From: Fremontodendron californicum
Lineage: Eukaryota; Streptophyta; Magnoliopsida; Malvales; Malvaceae
DNA: 64,000 bases
NCBI GenBank assembly: GCA_030761205.1
Contig: JAULJL010000018.1
Span: 11,490,501-11,554,500 of the forward strand
Direction of reading: 5' to 3'
This document shows positions 23,883 to 34,240 of this stretch, piece after piece (position 1 is the first letter of the stretch; each line of letters opens with the position of its first letter). The notes under the pieces were generated by a model. The model made no database searches. It had not been told where the DNA came from and saw only the letters and a list, made by a program, of their open reading frames with translations. A program made the position numbers and the translations under genes.

Positions 23883-25366
23883 AGATGGATTAATAGGTCC
23901 AATATTCTAACAATTAGTAATACTAGGCCAACTAACTTAACTCTTTAAGTTGGGCCAAACATCATTAGTAAATAGACTTAAATTAGAATAACCTTGTGGA
24001 CCTATTCTAATTTCATGCACATATTTGGTTAGATCAAGAATTAAGCAAAGTAATTTAATTCTCAATTAAATTTCTTTCTTATCATGAACGATTCATGTCT
24101 TTGATCAATCAATATCATCACATGATATTATACTGAACTTTTGCACAGTCATTCATATATCCTTGAACATCTCACTAGCATACTTACTTACCCTTGTCTT
24201 TATAAGACTAGTCGATTCTTCTTGTTTCATTAAGACATCATCTTTGGATTTCACAAATCTCAATTATGTCTTAATTAATCTTAATGAACACTTAAATCAA
24301 GTCCTTAAAATAGATCTTTTATTCTATTAAGTTTTACCTTAATAGATTACCATGTTTCATCCATGCATTACTGTTCTTATGTGTGTGACCCTTTAGGTTC
24401 CCAATATGTTGGCACTAAACTTAAATTAATCTAATTAACTTATTTTTATAGATCAAGAGCGGGATCTAGAAACTGACCACCCAAATATTGCGAAATCAAT
24501 GTGATCTTTTAGAAACCTTCAGTAACCAGCCTATCAGTGTAATACGGTCCTTTCACCAAATATCTCGAAAAAACCCATGAGCATGGTGTAGTGTCTACAC
24601 ATGTTCAATCCATACTAGTTCTTGCAGCTTATCGTTAACCTTATTAATTTAGAGAAACGATTTCTCCTAAATCCATCGTGCTTTGGCCAAAGACTTCATT
24701 TAGTTAACCCAAGCCAATAACAGATGAGATATGTCTCCTATTTCACTTGGAGTGGTGCATCCTCTATGGGTCACTCATCCATCTTCGTATGGTTCATGTC
24801 ATACCCAAAACCACCCTAGCATAAGCATCCCTTATTGGGAACCGTTCGTGATGAAATCAAAGTATGACACTCCCCATACAAGATGACCTGGTATCTCAAG
24901 TCCGAGGACTAATTTACACGACTGGCACATGAGAACATTTGCATAGACACTTGAGTGACAATACCAAATGGAGTTCTCACACGACCCATGTTCAGTGAAC
25001 TTGTTCAACAGACAAACACCTACATGTTATCCTAAGTATCTCTCATACGTCAACCTATGAGATCGGTTACTTACTTCATAAGTAAGAAGGCTTAACATGT
25101 ACTAGTCTTTGAGCATTGCCAATGCCTCGTCTGGCAATACGATGACCAGGAACTGTTTGAGGAACAAGGCTTTGATGCATAAGGATCTCACAATTATAAC
25201 TCTTTATAATTCCTTTGCAAGGCCATTATATTCCATGGGCTTCATCCGATTAGTATTTAATAACTCTTTATTGTCGTACTAACATGAAGGAAAACCAGTT
25301 ATGGGTTTGCATTATTAATTGCATATCCCATGTCCAATCTGATTGGCTCTAGGGCATATACCAACA
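23883..25366 (-). mobile_element. 5' LTR of copia element 1, second part
   Basis: Colinear with the left LTR from about 1090 to 2335. On the plus strand it ends GGGCATATACCAACA at 25366, the inverse of TGTTGGTATATGCCC, a common start of plant copia LTRs. It holds about 230 bp (near 23925-24155) that the left LTR lacks. Confidence 0.88.
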
Positions 25367-25446
25367 CTTTTATCATTTAAATAATAAATATTATTTAATA
25401 TAAAATTTTTGTTACTTTAATTATTTATTTTTTAATAATCTTAATA

Positions 25447-25834
25447 TTTTAAAGATTAGATCGAAATTTTAAAATCCCGAAAAATATTGGTACACAACAT
25501 TTTTAAATCATTGTAGAGGGACTATATCTGCATTTTGGCATAAATACAAGGTCTAATAGCACCATTGACAATCCATGTCGGTAATTAGCCACGTGGAAAA
25601 ATTTCATGTCATCAACCGCCAAAATAATTTTGCTAACAAAGCTTGCCATGTCATATTATTCAATGCCACGTCAGCAACTCAATGTCCATGTCAGCATACT
25701 TAATGGTGAAAAATTGACTCCGTATAAAATTGGACAAAAATTTCAAATTCCGAAAAGTGTAAGTATCAAAATTCTTCAAATATTGTAGAAAGACTAAATT
25801 CACATTTTAACATAAGTAGAGGGACTAATAACAC
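25447..25834. repeat. direct repeat pair (~110 bp each, ~275 bp apart)
   Basis: Copies at about 25447-25562 and 25721-25834 share AAATTYYAAAATYCCGAAAA, then TGTAGARRGACT, CATTTT and CATAARTA followed by GACTAATA/GTCTAATA. Between them the sequence has CCACGT and CCATGTCAGC motifs. It may be a small degenerate transposon or part of a longer interspersed repeat. No coding content is supported. Confidence 0.5.
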
Positions 25835-27738
25835 AAATTGACCAAAAGTTTTTCATACTTAAATGAGCATGTTGAATTTTGAACTCTTCATTACTTATAA
25901 TGTATAATATATGTGGAGTTGAAGAAGCATAAACTTTTAGCCAATTTAAAGGATATCATATAAATATTTAAATAAAAAAGAAAACTTTTAAACTTTAGGC
26001 ATCATACTCCACCTAGCTTGCCAATGAAACAATGAAAAAAAAAGTCAGAATTTCTAATTATAGCTAATGCTTGAATCAAGAGGGAGATAAAGATGTTATA
26101 AAATGAATCACGGTTCAGTATAATTGGTTCATGCAATTACTTTTAAAAGATGGTATCCAACAGATTTAGAATTTGAATATCAACATTCACAACGTCTTTC
26201 CTATCTCCAGATTGCAACCTCTTTTGTAAAAAAAAATTGTTATTGAACTAATTCTCTCATTTTTTTCCCTTACATCCTTTTGATAGTTCAAAATGTTACT
26301 ACTAGATATATCATTTCTTTATTATATATATTAATTAAACATAAGATTTTGCTAACAAGTATTCTAAAAGTATTTTTAAGGTTATTATATATAATAATAT
26401 TTTCATCCAAATGCATTAAAAGTAATGAATAAAGTTGTTAACTATTGTATTTAATACAATATATTATTATAAATAATATATTAACTAATTTAATTTTTTT
26501 TTTTTAAACATACGTTAACAAAACCCTTAAACATATATATCCAGAATATATGCCTTTTAATTCTTTTTAACAAAGATTTCGAATCTCTTAATCAAATGAA
26601 AGCATTAACCCATATATGAAGAATATTAATGACACCTTGCAGAAATATAAATTTCTTTATAGACTAGCAGAGTAAGCGCGCCTCCATTTATATTGAAGTT
26701 AGCAAGGTTAATTAAACCAAAGGGTACTGATCTTCCTTGTGAATCAAACTCAAAAGCTGGTTTCAAAAACTTCTTTCTGGGCCCAATACTTGGAGGTAGA
26801 TGGAGTGTAGGCAACAACAGCTGGAGTTCAAAGAGAAGAAGACTAAATAAAGGAAAAGAAAGAAAAAGGAAATGAGAAGTTTCAGCCTTTGGGCAATTTC
26901 CAAGTTTGTGACAATCGTAAAACCTTTGCTTTTGGTTAGATTTTAGATGATTGGACAGCCAGAGACTAGATTACATGTCATTTCTATCACCCATGTCCTA
27001 AGGCAATAAATTTTAAATAATAAAATTTGGCCTAACATGGCTGAGTAAGATCATGACTAGTGTATTATAAAAAAGAGACGAAATTGAATTTGAGGTTTAA
27101 TTAGTTGGATTGATTTATACAATAATTTTTAAGAGATCATATTTAATAGGTTTTTGGTTTAAATTTCAATATTTATAATTTTTTTTTTTAAAGTGCAACT
27201 TTCTTTATATATTTATAAAAATGGAAATTGAAGATATATATTTTTTGGCCAAGAAAAATTGAAGATATTAATTACTAACAATATGTTAAATTTTTTTTTT
27301 TTGATATTTAAGATAATTAAAGTTTGATCCTTGAACACTATAACTAAAAGTCCAGCACTCAATCAATATAAAACACGATTGTTGACTATGTTAAAATATT
27401 TAAGTGTAGAGCTGAAACCAGTTTTGGGTCGATGAACATGGGTTTTTGGAACATGAGCTAAGCTACCTTTCTTATCTGAACTGGCTGTGACATTGCCTAA
27501 AAGGTGGGATGCATCTCACTAAGTACTATGAGTTGTATTTCCCTGTCAACTAAAAATTGTTAAAATATAAAAGCAATGCTAAACTCTTTTTTCTTTTACT
27601 TTGGGTGGATTAACACTCAACAGCTTAAGTATTAAATTTGGTCATCATCTTCAATATGATATATAATTAGGGCTTGTAAATATTGTATCTGTTTCCTCTC
27701 ATTCTATCATCATATATTTTAAGGTGATCAGCATTTTT

Positions 27739-27740
<2 letters not shown>
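25835..27740. other. AT-rich intergenic sequence
   Basis: I see no gene I can name. One open stretch on the minus strand, 26626-26817, reads LPPSIGPRKKFLKPAFEFD and continues without stops for 63 codons. It has more even base composition than its surroundings, but I do not recognise it and the overlapping plus-strand frame is also open. The rest is low-complexity AT sequence. Confidence 0.5.

Positions 27741-27788
<48 letters not shown>
27741..27788. repeat. (TA)n microsatellite
   Basis: About 24 TA units directly left of a fold-back element. A matching tract lies at 28444-28493 on its other side. Confidence 0.95.
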
Positions 27789-27792
<4 letters not shown>

Positions 27793-28441
27793 GATCTACT
27801 ATATATTAGTGTAAAATTAATTTAGTTTTATACGCTTTCTTAATTTTTTATACGATTTATATTTGTTTAATTCGATTGTTACATTTCATGTTCTATTCAT
27901 GTAGATCATACAAGTTAAATGTCAGGTAAATTTAATATGTATAACTATTTGTTTGATGTAAAAAATTCAACCGTTAAATATATATAAAAAAGACGGTATT
28001 CTTTATTGACATGATATAGATAGACCTGTTCATGAGCCAGGCAACCCGCTCGATTCGGGCCTGAGCAGGAATTTTGAGAATCCGACCCGGCCCGGATCAC
28101 TATTTAACCATTAAAAAATATTTTTTTATTTAAATTTAATTATAAATATTAATATAAAAATAAATTTTTATTTTTTTTTTATTTTTATTTTTTTTTGAAT
28201 AGTGAAACAGGTTGGCTCGGGTCAACCGAAGACCAGGCCTGGGGAAGGAAGAAAAAAAATTCGGGCTGCGGCCCGTCCCATAATATCGAATTGATTCAAA
28301 ATTTACGATTATATTGTTAAATCTAGCGGTCAATTTGTTAAAATATCAATCGCTAAATCTAACAGTCAGTTTGTTAAAATATCAATCGTAGACAAAGTTA
28401 TTAGAGCGTATAGAACTAATTAATTTTATATTAGTGTAAGT

Positions 28442-28443
<2 letters not shown>
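27789..28443. mobile_element. fold-back (MITE-like) element between two (TA)n tracts
   Basis: The two ends are inverted repeats of about 60-70 bp. The left end contains TAAAATTAATTTAG, TATACGCTTTCTTAA and TACGATT. The right end read in reverse has TAAAATTAATTAG, TATACGCTCTAATAA and TACGATT. There is no coding sequence. (TA)n on both sides suggests insertion into a TA microsatellite, or amplification of a TA target duplication. MITEs that target TA microsatellites are known in plants (rice Micron). A GC-rich segment, 28020-28290, lies inside. Confidence 0.65.
28020..28290. repeat. inner GC-rich palindrome in the fold-back element
   Basis: GACCCGGCCCGGATCACTAT near 28083 faces GTGAAACAGG...CTCGGGTC near 28202 in inverted orientation around an AT-rich centre. 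Flanking segments are rich in CGGGCC, CCAGGC and GGGCTGCGGCCC. It looks like a second, separate fold-back repeat nested in the first. Confidence 0.5.

Positions 28444-28493
<50 letters not shown>
28444..28493. repeat. (TA)n microsatellite
   Basis: About 25 TA units at the right edge of the fold-back element. Confidence 0.95.
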
Positions 28494-28496
<3 letters not shown>

Positions 28497-28804
28497 GTAG
28501 GTAACGAGAGAAAAGGGTTTGAAGCTAGACGAAATTATTTTCTTTAAAGAAATATGTTGATCATAATTTGAAATAAGATAATGGTCATAAATTGATTATT
28601 AAACATTAATTTACCATATATTTAGTGAGTTTCTTGACTATTTCATCTACATTTAAGGTTTATTTTTGTGAAAATTGAAGATTCAACCCCCCCCCAAGTA
28701 TAGAATTTGGGAAAAATTAGTTATTTTGCATTGAATCAAATGAGAGAATCTATACAAGAAGATTATCAAAAATAAAGAAAGGTAATCGAAAATTAAAATA
28801 CAAA
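28494..28804. other. AT-rich spacer
   Basis: I see no gene. A C9 run lies at about 28687-28695. The copia RNase H remnant begins to the right. Confidence 0.6.
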
Positions 28805-30260
28805 ATATATCCTTGATTAAGGGATGGGATGATGAAAATAGTACCAGCCTGAAAGTGATGTCGAACTAGATGACAGTCGAGCTCAATATGTTTAGTGCGT
28901 TCAAGAAAACATCATTATGGGATATATGATGGCATTCTTATTGTCGCAATATAGAGTAGTTGGAGTGGTATGTGGGATACCAAAATCTGCTAGTAAACGA
29001 CGAAGCCACACAATCTCAACAGTAGTATCAGAAAGAGCACAATACTCAGACTCAACACTGGAGCGAGATACAACACTCTGCTTCTTACTTTTATAGGTCA
29101 AAAGAGAACCACCAAGAAAAATAAGAAAGTCAATATTAGACTTGCGATCATAAACGTCTCCAACCCAATCAGCATCAGAATAAGCACGAAGAGTTGGAGA
29201 AACAATGGATGAGAGCAAGAGCCCATGAGAGAGACTACCACATATACAATGAACAATGCGGAGAACAGCAGAATAGTGATCTGTACGAGGGGCAGCCATG
29301 AAATGTGATACAATATGGATGGCATGATCAATGTCGGGCCTAGTAATGGTCAGGTAGGTAAGTTGACGATAAAGAGTTGGATTTTGTAAGGGAGTACCAT
29401 CGGTAGGGCGTAATTTAACTTTTTCTGAAAGTAGTGTGTCAGAAACTTTACCATCAGATAAGTGAGGTATAGCAAGAATGTCAGAGGCATACTTGATTTG
29501 AGAGGAAACATAGCCCTGTCGAGTTCGGCCAACTTCAATGCCAAGAAAGTAGGATAAGTTACCAAGGTTTTTCATTTCAAAAGTTTGAGATAAGAAGACT
29601 TTTGTCGCCAAAATACTAGTAAGATCACTACCAGTCAGGATCATATCATCCACATAAAGAAGCAAAATATATCAGCAGGCGAATGAATAAGGCAGAATCA
29701 TTGGCACTTTGACGGAAGCCAAAACTCTGAATAGTAGAATGAAATTTCTCAAACCAAGCACGAGGAGTCTGCTTAAGACCATACATGGCACGATGTAATC
29801 GACAAACTTGTCCTGGTGAATGAGGTAAGCCAGAGGGAGGATCCATGTAGACTTCTTCATGAAGATCTCCATTAAGAAAAGCAATTTTGACGTCAAGTCG
29901 ATGCATTGTCCAATTCTGAAAGGAAGCAACAGCAATAAGAGTGCGAACATTGCTCATACAGGCAACTGGAGCAAATGTTTCCTCATAGTCAAGTCCATAT
30001 TCTTAAGTATAACCTTTGGCAACAAGACGATTTTTGTACCGTTCAAGAGATCCATCAGCATGAGTCTAGATTTTGTAAATCCATCTGCAACCAACAGTAG
30101 ACTTCCAGAAGGTAAATTTGTTAGTTCCCAAGTTCGGGTTTTCTCCAAAGCTTGCAACTTTGCTTGCATGGCCTTAGACCACTCAGGATGCCCACTAGAT
30201 TTTCTGTAGGTTTGAGGCTCATGGAGGTCAAAATGTGAGTAGCATAGCAATAATAATCAT
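28805..30260 (-). pseudogene. copia reverse transcriptase and RNase H
   Basis: Frames 30250-29954, 29957-29646 and 29665-28901 together cover RVT_2 and RNase H. RT motifs: HPEWSKAMQAKLQALEK (~30185-30135), LDVKIAFLNGDLHEEVYMDPP (~29900-29840), AMYGLKQTPRAWFEKF (~29795-29745) and LLYVDDMILTG (~29662-29632). RNase H motifs: AYSDADWVGD (~29190-29160), SSVESEYCALS (~29060-29030) and YCDNKNAI (~28955-28930). The continuation HIELDCHLVRHHF lies beyond a break, to about 28840. Frameshifts occur near 30010 and 29660. The YVDD loop is kept, unlike in three other elements here. Confidence 0.9.
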
Positions 30261-30436
30261 CGAGATAAGATGGAGGAGCATGTGAACAAGAAGGAAAGCG
30301 AAAGGTTACCTTATGAGAAGCCTCAGTCGGTGAATCAACAAGAGTAGAAGGTGGAGTTGGCAATGATTGAATAGGGGTAGGAAGGAAGGTATCTAAAGAA
30401 AAGGGATCAATGGTAATAATCTGTGTGGAAGGACGA

Positions 30437-31510
30437 TCACGAGGAAGATCCATGAAGGGAATAGATTCCAAAAACAACATTACGAGAAAGACGAATGCAT
30501 TTTGCTTCAGGGTTATAACATCGATAACCTTTTTGTTCAACACCATATCCTACAAAAATGAAAATAGTAGATTTTGCATAAAGTTTAGAGCGTTCAATAG
30601 TAGGTAGCAAGACAAATCTGGTGCACCCAAAGGTACGAAGGTGAGAATAGGTCGAAGTACTACCGAAAAGAATCTCATAGGGAGATTTCTTCTGAAGAAG
30701 TTGAGTAGGGGTACGATTGATAAGATAAATAAACGTGGACACAGCTTCCCCCCAAAAGGCTTTAGAAAGACAAGAAGAAAGAAGTAATGTATGAATAGCC
30801 TCAGATGTATGGCGATGTTCGCGTTTAGCAACACCTTTTTGTTGAGGTGTATCAGTACAAGAAAGTTGAAGCAAAGTGCCATGAAATTTAAGAAGGTCCA
30901 AAAAACGGGTAGACTTATATTCACCTCTAGAATCAGACTGAAAACCTTTGATCCGTTTGCTAAAATGTGTAAAAATTATGGTAGTGAAGGATACATATAC
31001 TTTGTAAACGTCAAATTTATTATGAATAACATAAATCTAAGTATATCGAGAAAAATCATCAATGAATAATGCATAATAGCGATCACCACTTAAAGAAGGA
31101 TCCGTGGAAGTCCACACATCACTGTAAATTAAATCGAATGGTGCATGAGTTTTGTGAGTATTGATAGGAAAAGGTAAAACAGTCTGTTTGCCAAGATCGC
31201 AATGTGTACATAAAGGACGAGGTTTAAAATCAAAAGTATCTAAAGACCCTTTAGATTGTAAAATTTAAGACGTTCAAACGAAATATGACCTAAGCGACAA
31301 TGGCAAATAGATGGATTAGTAGTGGCAGAAAAACGTAATGGTTTTGGAAAATGAAGAGAATCAAGACGATAAAGAGGACCAACTCTACGTTCGATCCCAT
31401 ATGATTTCCCCGTCCGAGGATCTTGCACAACATACTCAGATTCAGTAAATTCAACATGTAAACCTTGGTCACATAATTGTCTAATGGAAACAAGATTCAT
31501 TGTTAATTTG
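30437..31510 (-). pseudogene. copia gag-pre-integrase and integrase
   Basis: The frame 31500-31240 (86 codons) contains MNLVSIRQLCDQG and CHCRLGHISFERL, the gag-pre-integrase domain. After a stop, the zinc and core region shows CTHCDLGKQ and DLIYSDVW (first catalytic Asp, ~31115-31135), then FIDDFSRYT. The frame 30901-30437 (154 codons) holds TPQQKGVAKREHRHTSEAIH. The canonical catalytic Glu position appears as Lys, with Glu two residues later. FGCTRFVLLP and FVGYGVEQKGYRCYNPE follow, typical of copia integrase C-terminal parts. Frame breaks and the altered Glu make it inactive. Confidence 0.88.
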
Positions 31511-31639
31511 ATGGGGCAGAAGCGACAAGATGAGGATTTCTCGAAGAGGTGAGAGCTTGACGAATCATCTCTTGAACAACCTCAGCGGTTATAATTTGAG
31601 ACGAAGAGGATGAATTGTCTAATGTTGCTGCACGAGAAA

Positions 31640-31990
31640 AATTGTCTTTGTGATGTTAGAGTTTAAGACAATCTTTCTTCCAATGACCAGACTTTCTGCA
31701 ATAATTGCAAAAAGGTTTCTTTTGTTTAGTGGAATTGGAAGAAGCAACAAGAGCAGTATCTATAGTGACAGGAGTTGTGAGGCATTTCCGGGTTTGCTCA
31801 GCTAGTAACTCAGGAATGATGTCATGAACTGTGGGTAGAGGCTTGCAGATAAAGGATTGAACTGCGAAGGTTTTCAAATTCATTAGGGACTAATTTTGTA
31901 TGCTCACGAAGTTTCTGATAATCTTTGTGAGAATAAGTCCATTCCGGTTTAGATAGAGCTAATTGATCCCATAAGGTGAAATAGATATCA
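31640..31990 (-). pseudogene. copia gag C-terminal part with zinc knuckle
   Basis: The 75-codon frame 31883-31656 ends in CNYCRKSGHWKKDC, an intact CX2CX4HX4C knuckle at about 31663-31704. Upstream, in another frame to about 31990, is a UBN2-like gag tail. A stop follows the knuckle at once. The protein would bind element RNA; only its C-terminal end remains. Confidence 0.8.
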
Positions 31991-33091
31991 TGCAACCTAT
32001 TAATCTTGAATTATCCATAATCTATAATCTATCTATAATTTATAATTATTAATATATATATAGATAATACAAATGAGAAGAATTTTTCAAAATGATGAAA
32101 ATGGATATTTTTGTTCATTATCTATCTATAATAAATATAAAAGCACGAATGTGAAATTTTTTTTTGATCTGACGAAAATAGTCATTGTTGTTTATTATAT
32201 TTCTAAGTTGCCATTATAAATATTTTTTATTATTAATAAGATTTATCTAATTTATAAGTAAGAAGTTTAATTTCATTAAAACACTTTAGTTAAATGGATT
32301 AATTTAAATAAAAATAAAAAAATTATGTAGAATTGCTTTATGTTAAAAGTTTTAAATTTTCACTAATCTTAAAAAGTGAATTAATTTATTAGATAAAATA
32401 AAAATATAAAATTTACATTAAATTTTTTTATCTTCATTATTAATTTTGTATTAATATTAAAAATAATATAATAATTTGATAAAATTTGTACATGAAACAA
32501 ATTTTACATGCAAATTTTACTTAATATGCATTTTATTATTTTTATTTATTTTTAAAATATACAATTATATATTAAAAAAAAATCAACGAACATTTACTAG
32601 TCATTTGCCACTTTAAATTATTTAAATTTAATATTTATAAAAAAGTAGTATTATAATCAATTAACTATTTTACTTAGTGTTAGCTTTAACTAGATAAGTT
32701 TTAATCCAATTCATATATTAATATTAATAAGAAATTAAAATAAAGTTGTTGTCTTAATAGTTTTAACTACTTAATTTTTATTAACGATTTAACTTTGATT
32801 CTTATCAAAAGTGCTACATCCGGTTTATCATATGCTTAATACTTGTGGTTTTTTTTTTTTTTTTTTCTTTTTAATTTTTCCTTATTTTTCTTTTTTGTAA
32901 AATTCTTTTTAATGTTTCAATTCTTGAATTTAATATTGTGTGTTTATATGTTAATAGTGATTCTTATTTTTAACTATTTAATATTGTGTGTTTATGAATT
33001 TCTATTATTTTACACCATTTATCATTTTTTGTTTTACAATTCTATTTTATTTTACCAATTTTAATTTTTTTAAGTTACTATAAACTAAAAA
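31991..33091. other. AT-rich intergenic sequence
   Basis: Very AT-rich with poly(T) at about 32850-32867. I see no gene or recognisable transposon. The ORF at 32843-33064 is a low-complexity Phe/Leu frame. Confidence 0.6.
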
Positions 33092-33101
33092 CAATTTTAA
33101 T

Positions 33102-33301
33102 TTTAATGTGTATGAAGAAGCAAAGGATGATAAGCATGCTCCCTCGCCAAAGAAAATGAGAGTCGCGACAGCTGGGGTTGCAGAGCTTTTGATGCAGATA
33201 AAGCCCAGGAAGAAAAGCCAAAATGTAAAGGGGAAAAACAAGGTGGTTAAAGCAGATAAGACTGCTTTAGAGAGTAAGTCTTCCTACTCTTTCTCTCTAT
33301 G
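33102..33301 (+). pseudogene. LINE ORF1 C-terminal end
   Basis: The frame from about 33108 reads EAKDDKHAPSPKKMRVATAG, then a Lys-rich tail (KPRKKSQNVKGKNKVVK), ending with a stop at 33300. This matches the basic C-terminal end of ORF1 of plant L1-type LINEs, just upstream of ORF2. The zinc-finger part is missing because of 5' truncation. ORF1 proteins bind LINE RNA. Confidence 0.7.
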
Positions 33302-34240
33302 AGCTTCCTCATTTGGAACGTTAGAAGGTTGAATGACCCTATGAAGCAGTATAGCATAGTTAGTAGAGTTAGAAGATTGAAAAGAAATGTTTTGTGCTTG
33401 CTGGAAACAAGAGTAAAGCAACAACACTCTCAAACTATCATAAATAAGCATTTTGTTGATTGGAATTGGTTACATAATTACCATTTTGCCTACAATGGTA
33501 GGATCTGGGTATTGTGGAAAAGTCAGTGGCATGTTGATTTAGTTAATGCCTCTGATCAAGTTATTACTTGCTCCATTACCCATGACAGTAAACATTCTTT
33601 TTGTCTGTTGTGTATGGTTGTAATAAGGGGATTGATAGGAGATCTCTTTGGTCAAAACTTTAGAGTACCTCTACAATAGTTAGTAGTAGGCCTTGGATGG
33701 TAACTGGTGATTTTAATGTAATAAACCATCCAAAATAGACTTCTGACTATAATTAGGTCTCAGGCTGTGAGGGCTGACATAAGGGAATTCATTGACTGCT
33801 AGACCACTCTGGATTTGTTTGACCATCCTTTTACTGGTTTTTTGTTTACCTGGTGTAACAATAGACCTCATGAAGCTTTATCTAGAAAGCTTGACAGGGT
33901 TCTAATTAACCCAAGTTGGCATGTCAGCTTTGACAGCTTAGTAGTGGAATTCCTTGCTCCTGAGGTCTCAGATCATTGTCCTGGGTTTGTTAGGCTTCGA
34001 ACTTCTGAGTTCTCCCCACCCAAGACTTTCAAGTTTTTCAACTATTGGTCCTAACATCCAAACTTCAAAATCATTATGGAGAAGTTTCGGTCCCTACCAG
34101 TAATGGGTAACCCTATGTTGAAGCTACATAGGAAATTGAAAAGGTTGAAAGCAGAGCTTAGAACTCTAAATAACACTCACTTTAGCAATATATCAAGGAG
34201 AGTAGGGGAGAAAAGGGCCTAACTTGAATCAGTTCAGCTT
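33299..34240 (+). pseudogene. LINE ORF2 endonuclease domain
   Basis: ATG at 33299, overlapping the ORF1 stop by a few bases, begins MSFLIWNVRRLNDPMKQ, the start of an APE-type endonuclease (usually WNIRGLN; Gly is Arg here). LLETRVKQ (~33397-33420) has the catalytic Glu. MVTGDFNVI follows at ~33699-33725 after a frameshift, then FTWCNNRPHEALSRKLDRVL (~33845-33904) and VSDHCPGFVRL (~33967-33999) with the catalytic Asp-His pair. Stops near 33678, 33737, 33800 and 34053 break it. The enzyme nicks target DNA to prime reverse transcription. Confidence 0.88.

Larger units (their letters stand above)
28805..31990 (-). mobile_element. copia element 2, LTR-less decayed internal region
   Basis: On the minus strand the domains run in copia order: gag zinc knuckle, gag-pre-integrase, integrase, RT, RNase H. 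No LTR pair, PBS or polypurine tract was found at either side, so it is a truncated relic. Several frameshifts and stops occur, for example near 31640, 31240, 30120, 29960 and 29660. Confidence 0.88.

Noticed and set aside
30121..30546. Separate 141-codon minus-strand gene
   Set aside because: It is the linker between copia integrase and RT of element 2 in its own frame, with no independent domain.
33092..33101. Longer LINE target-site duplication
   Set aside because: Bases beyond CAATTTTAAT differ (TTTAAT versus ACCATG), so only 10 bp can be claimed, and the sequence is AT-rich.
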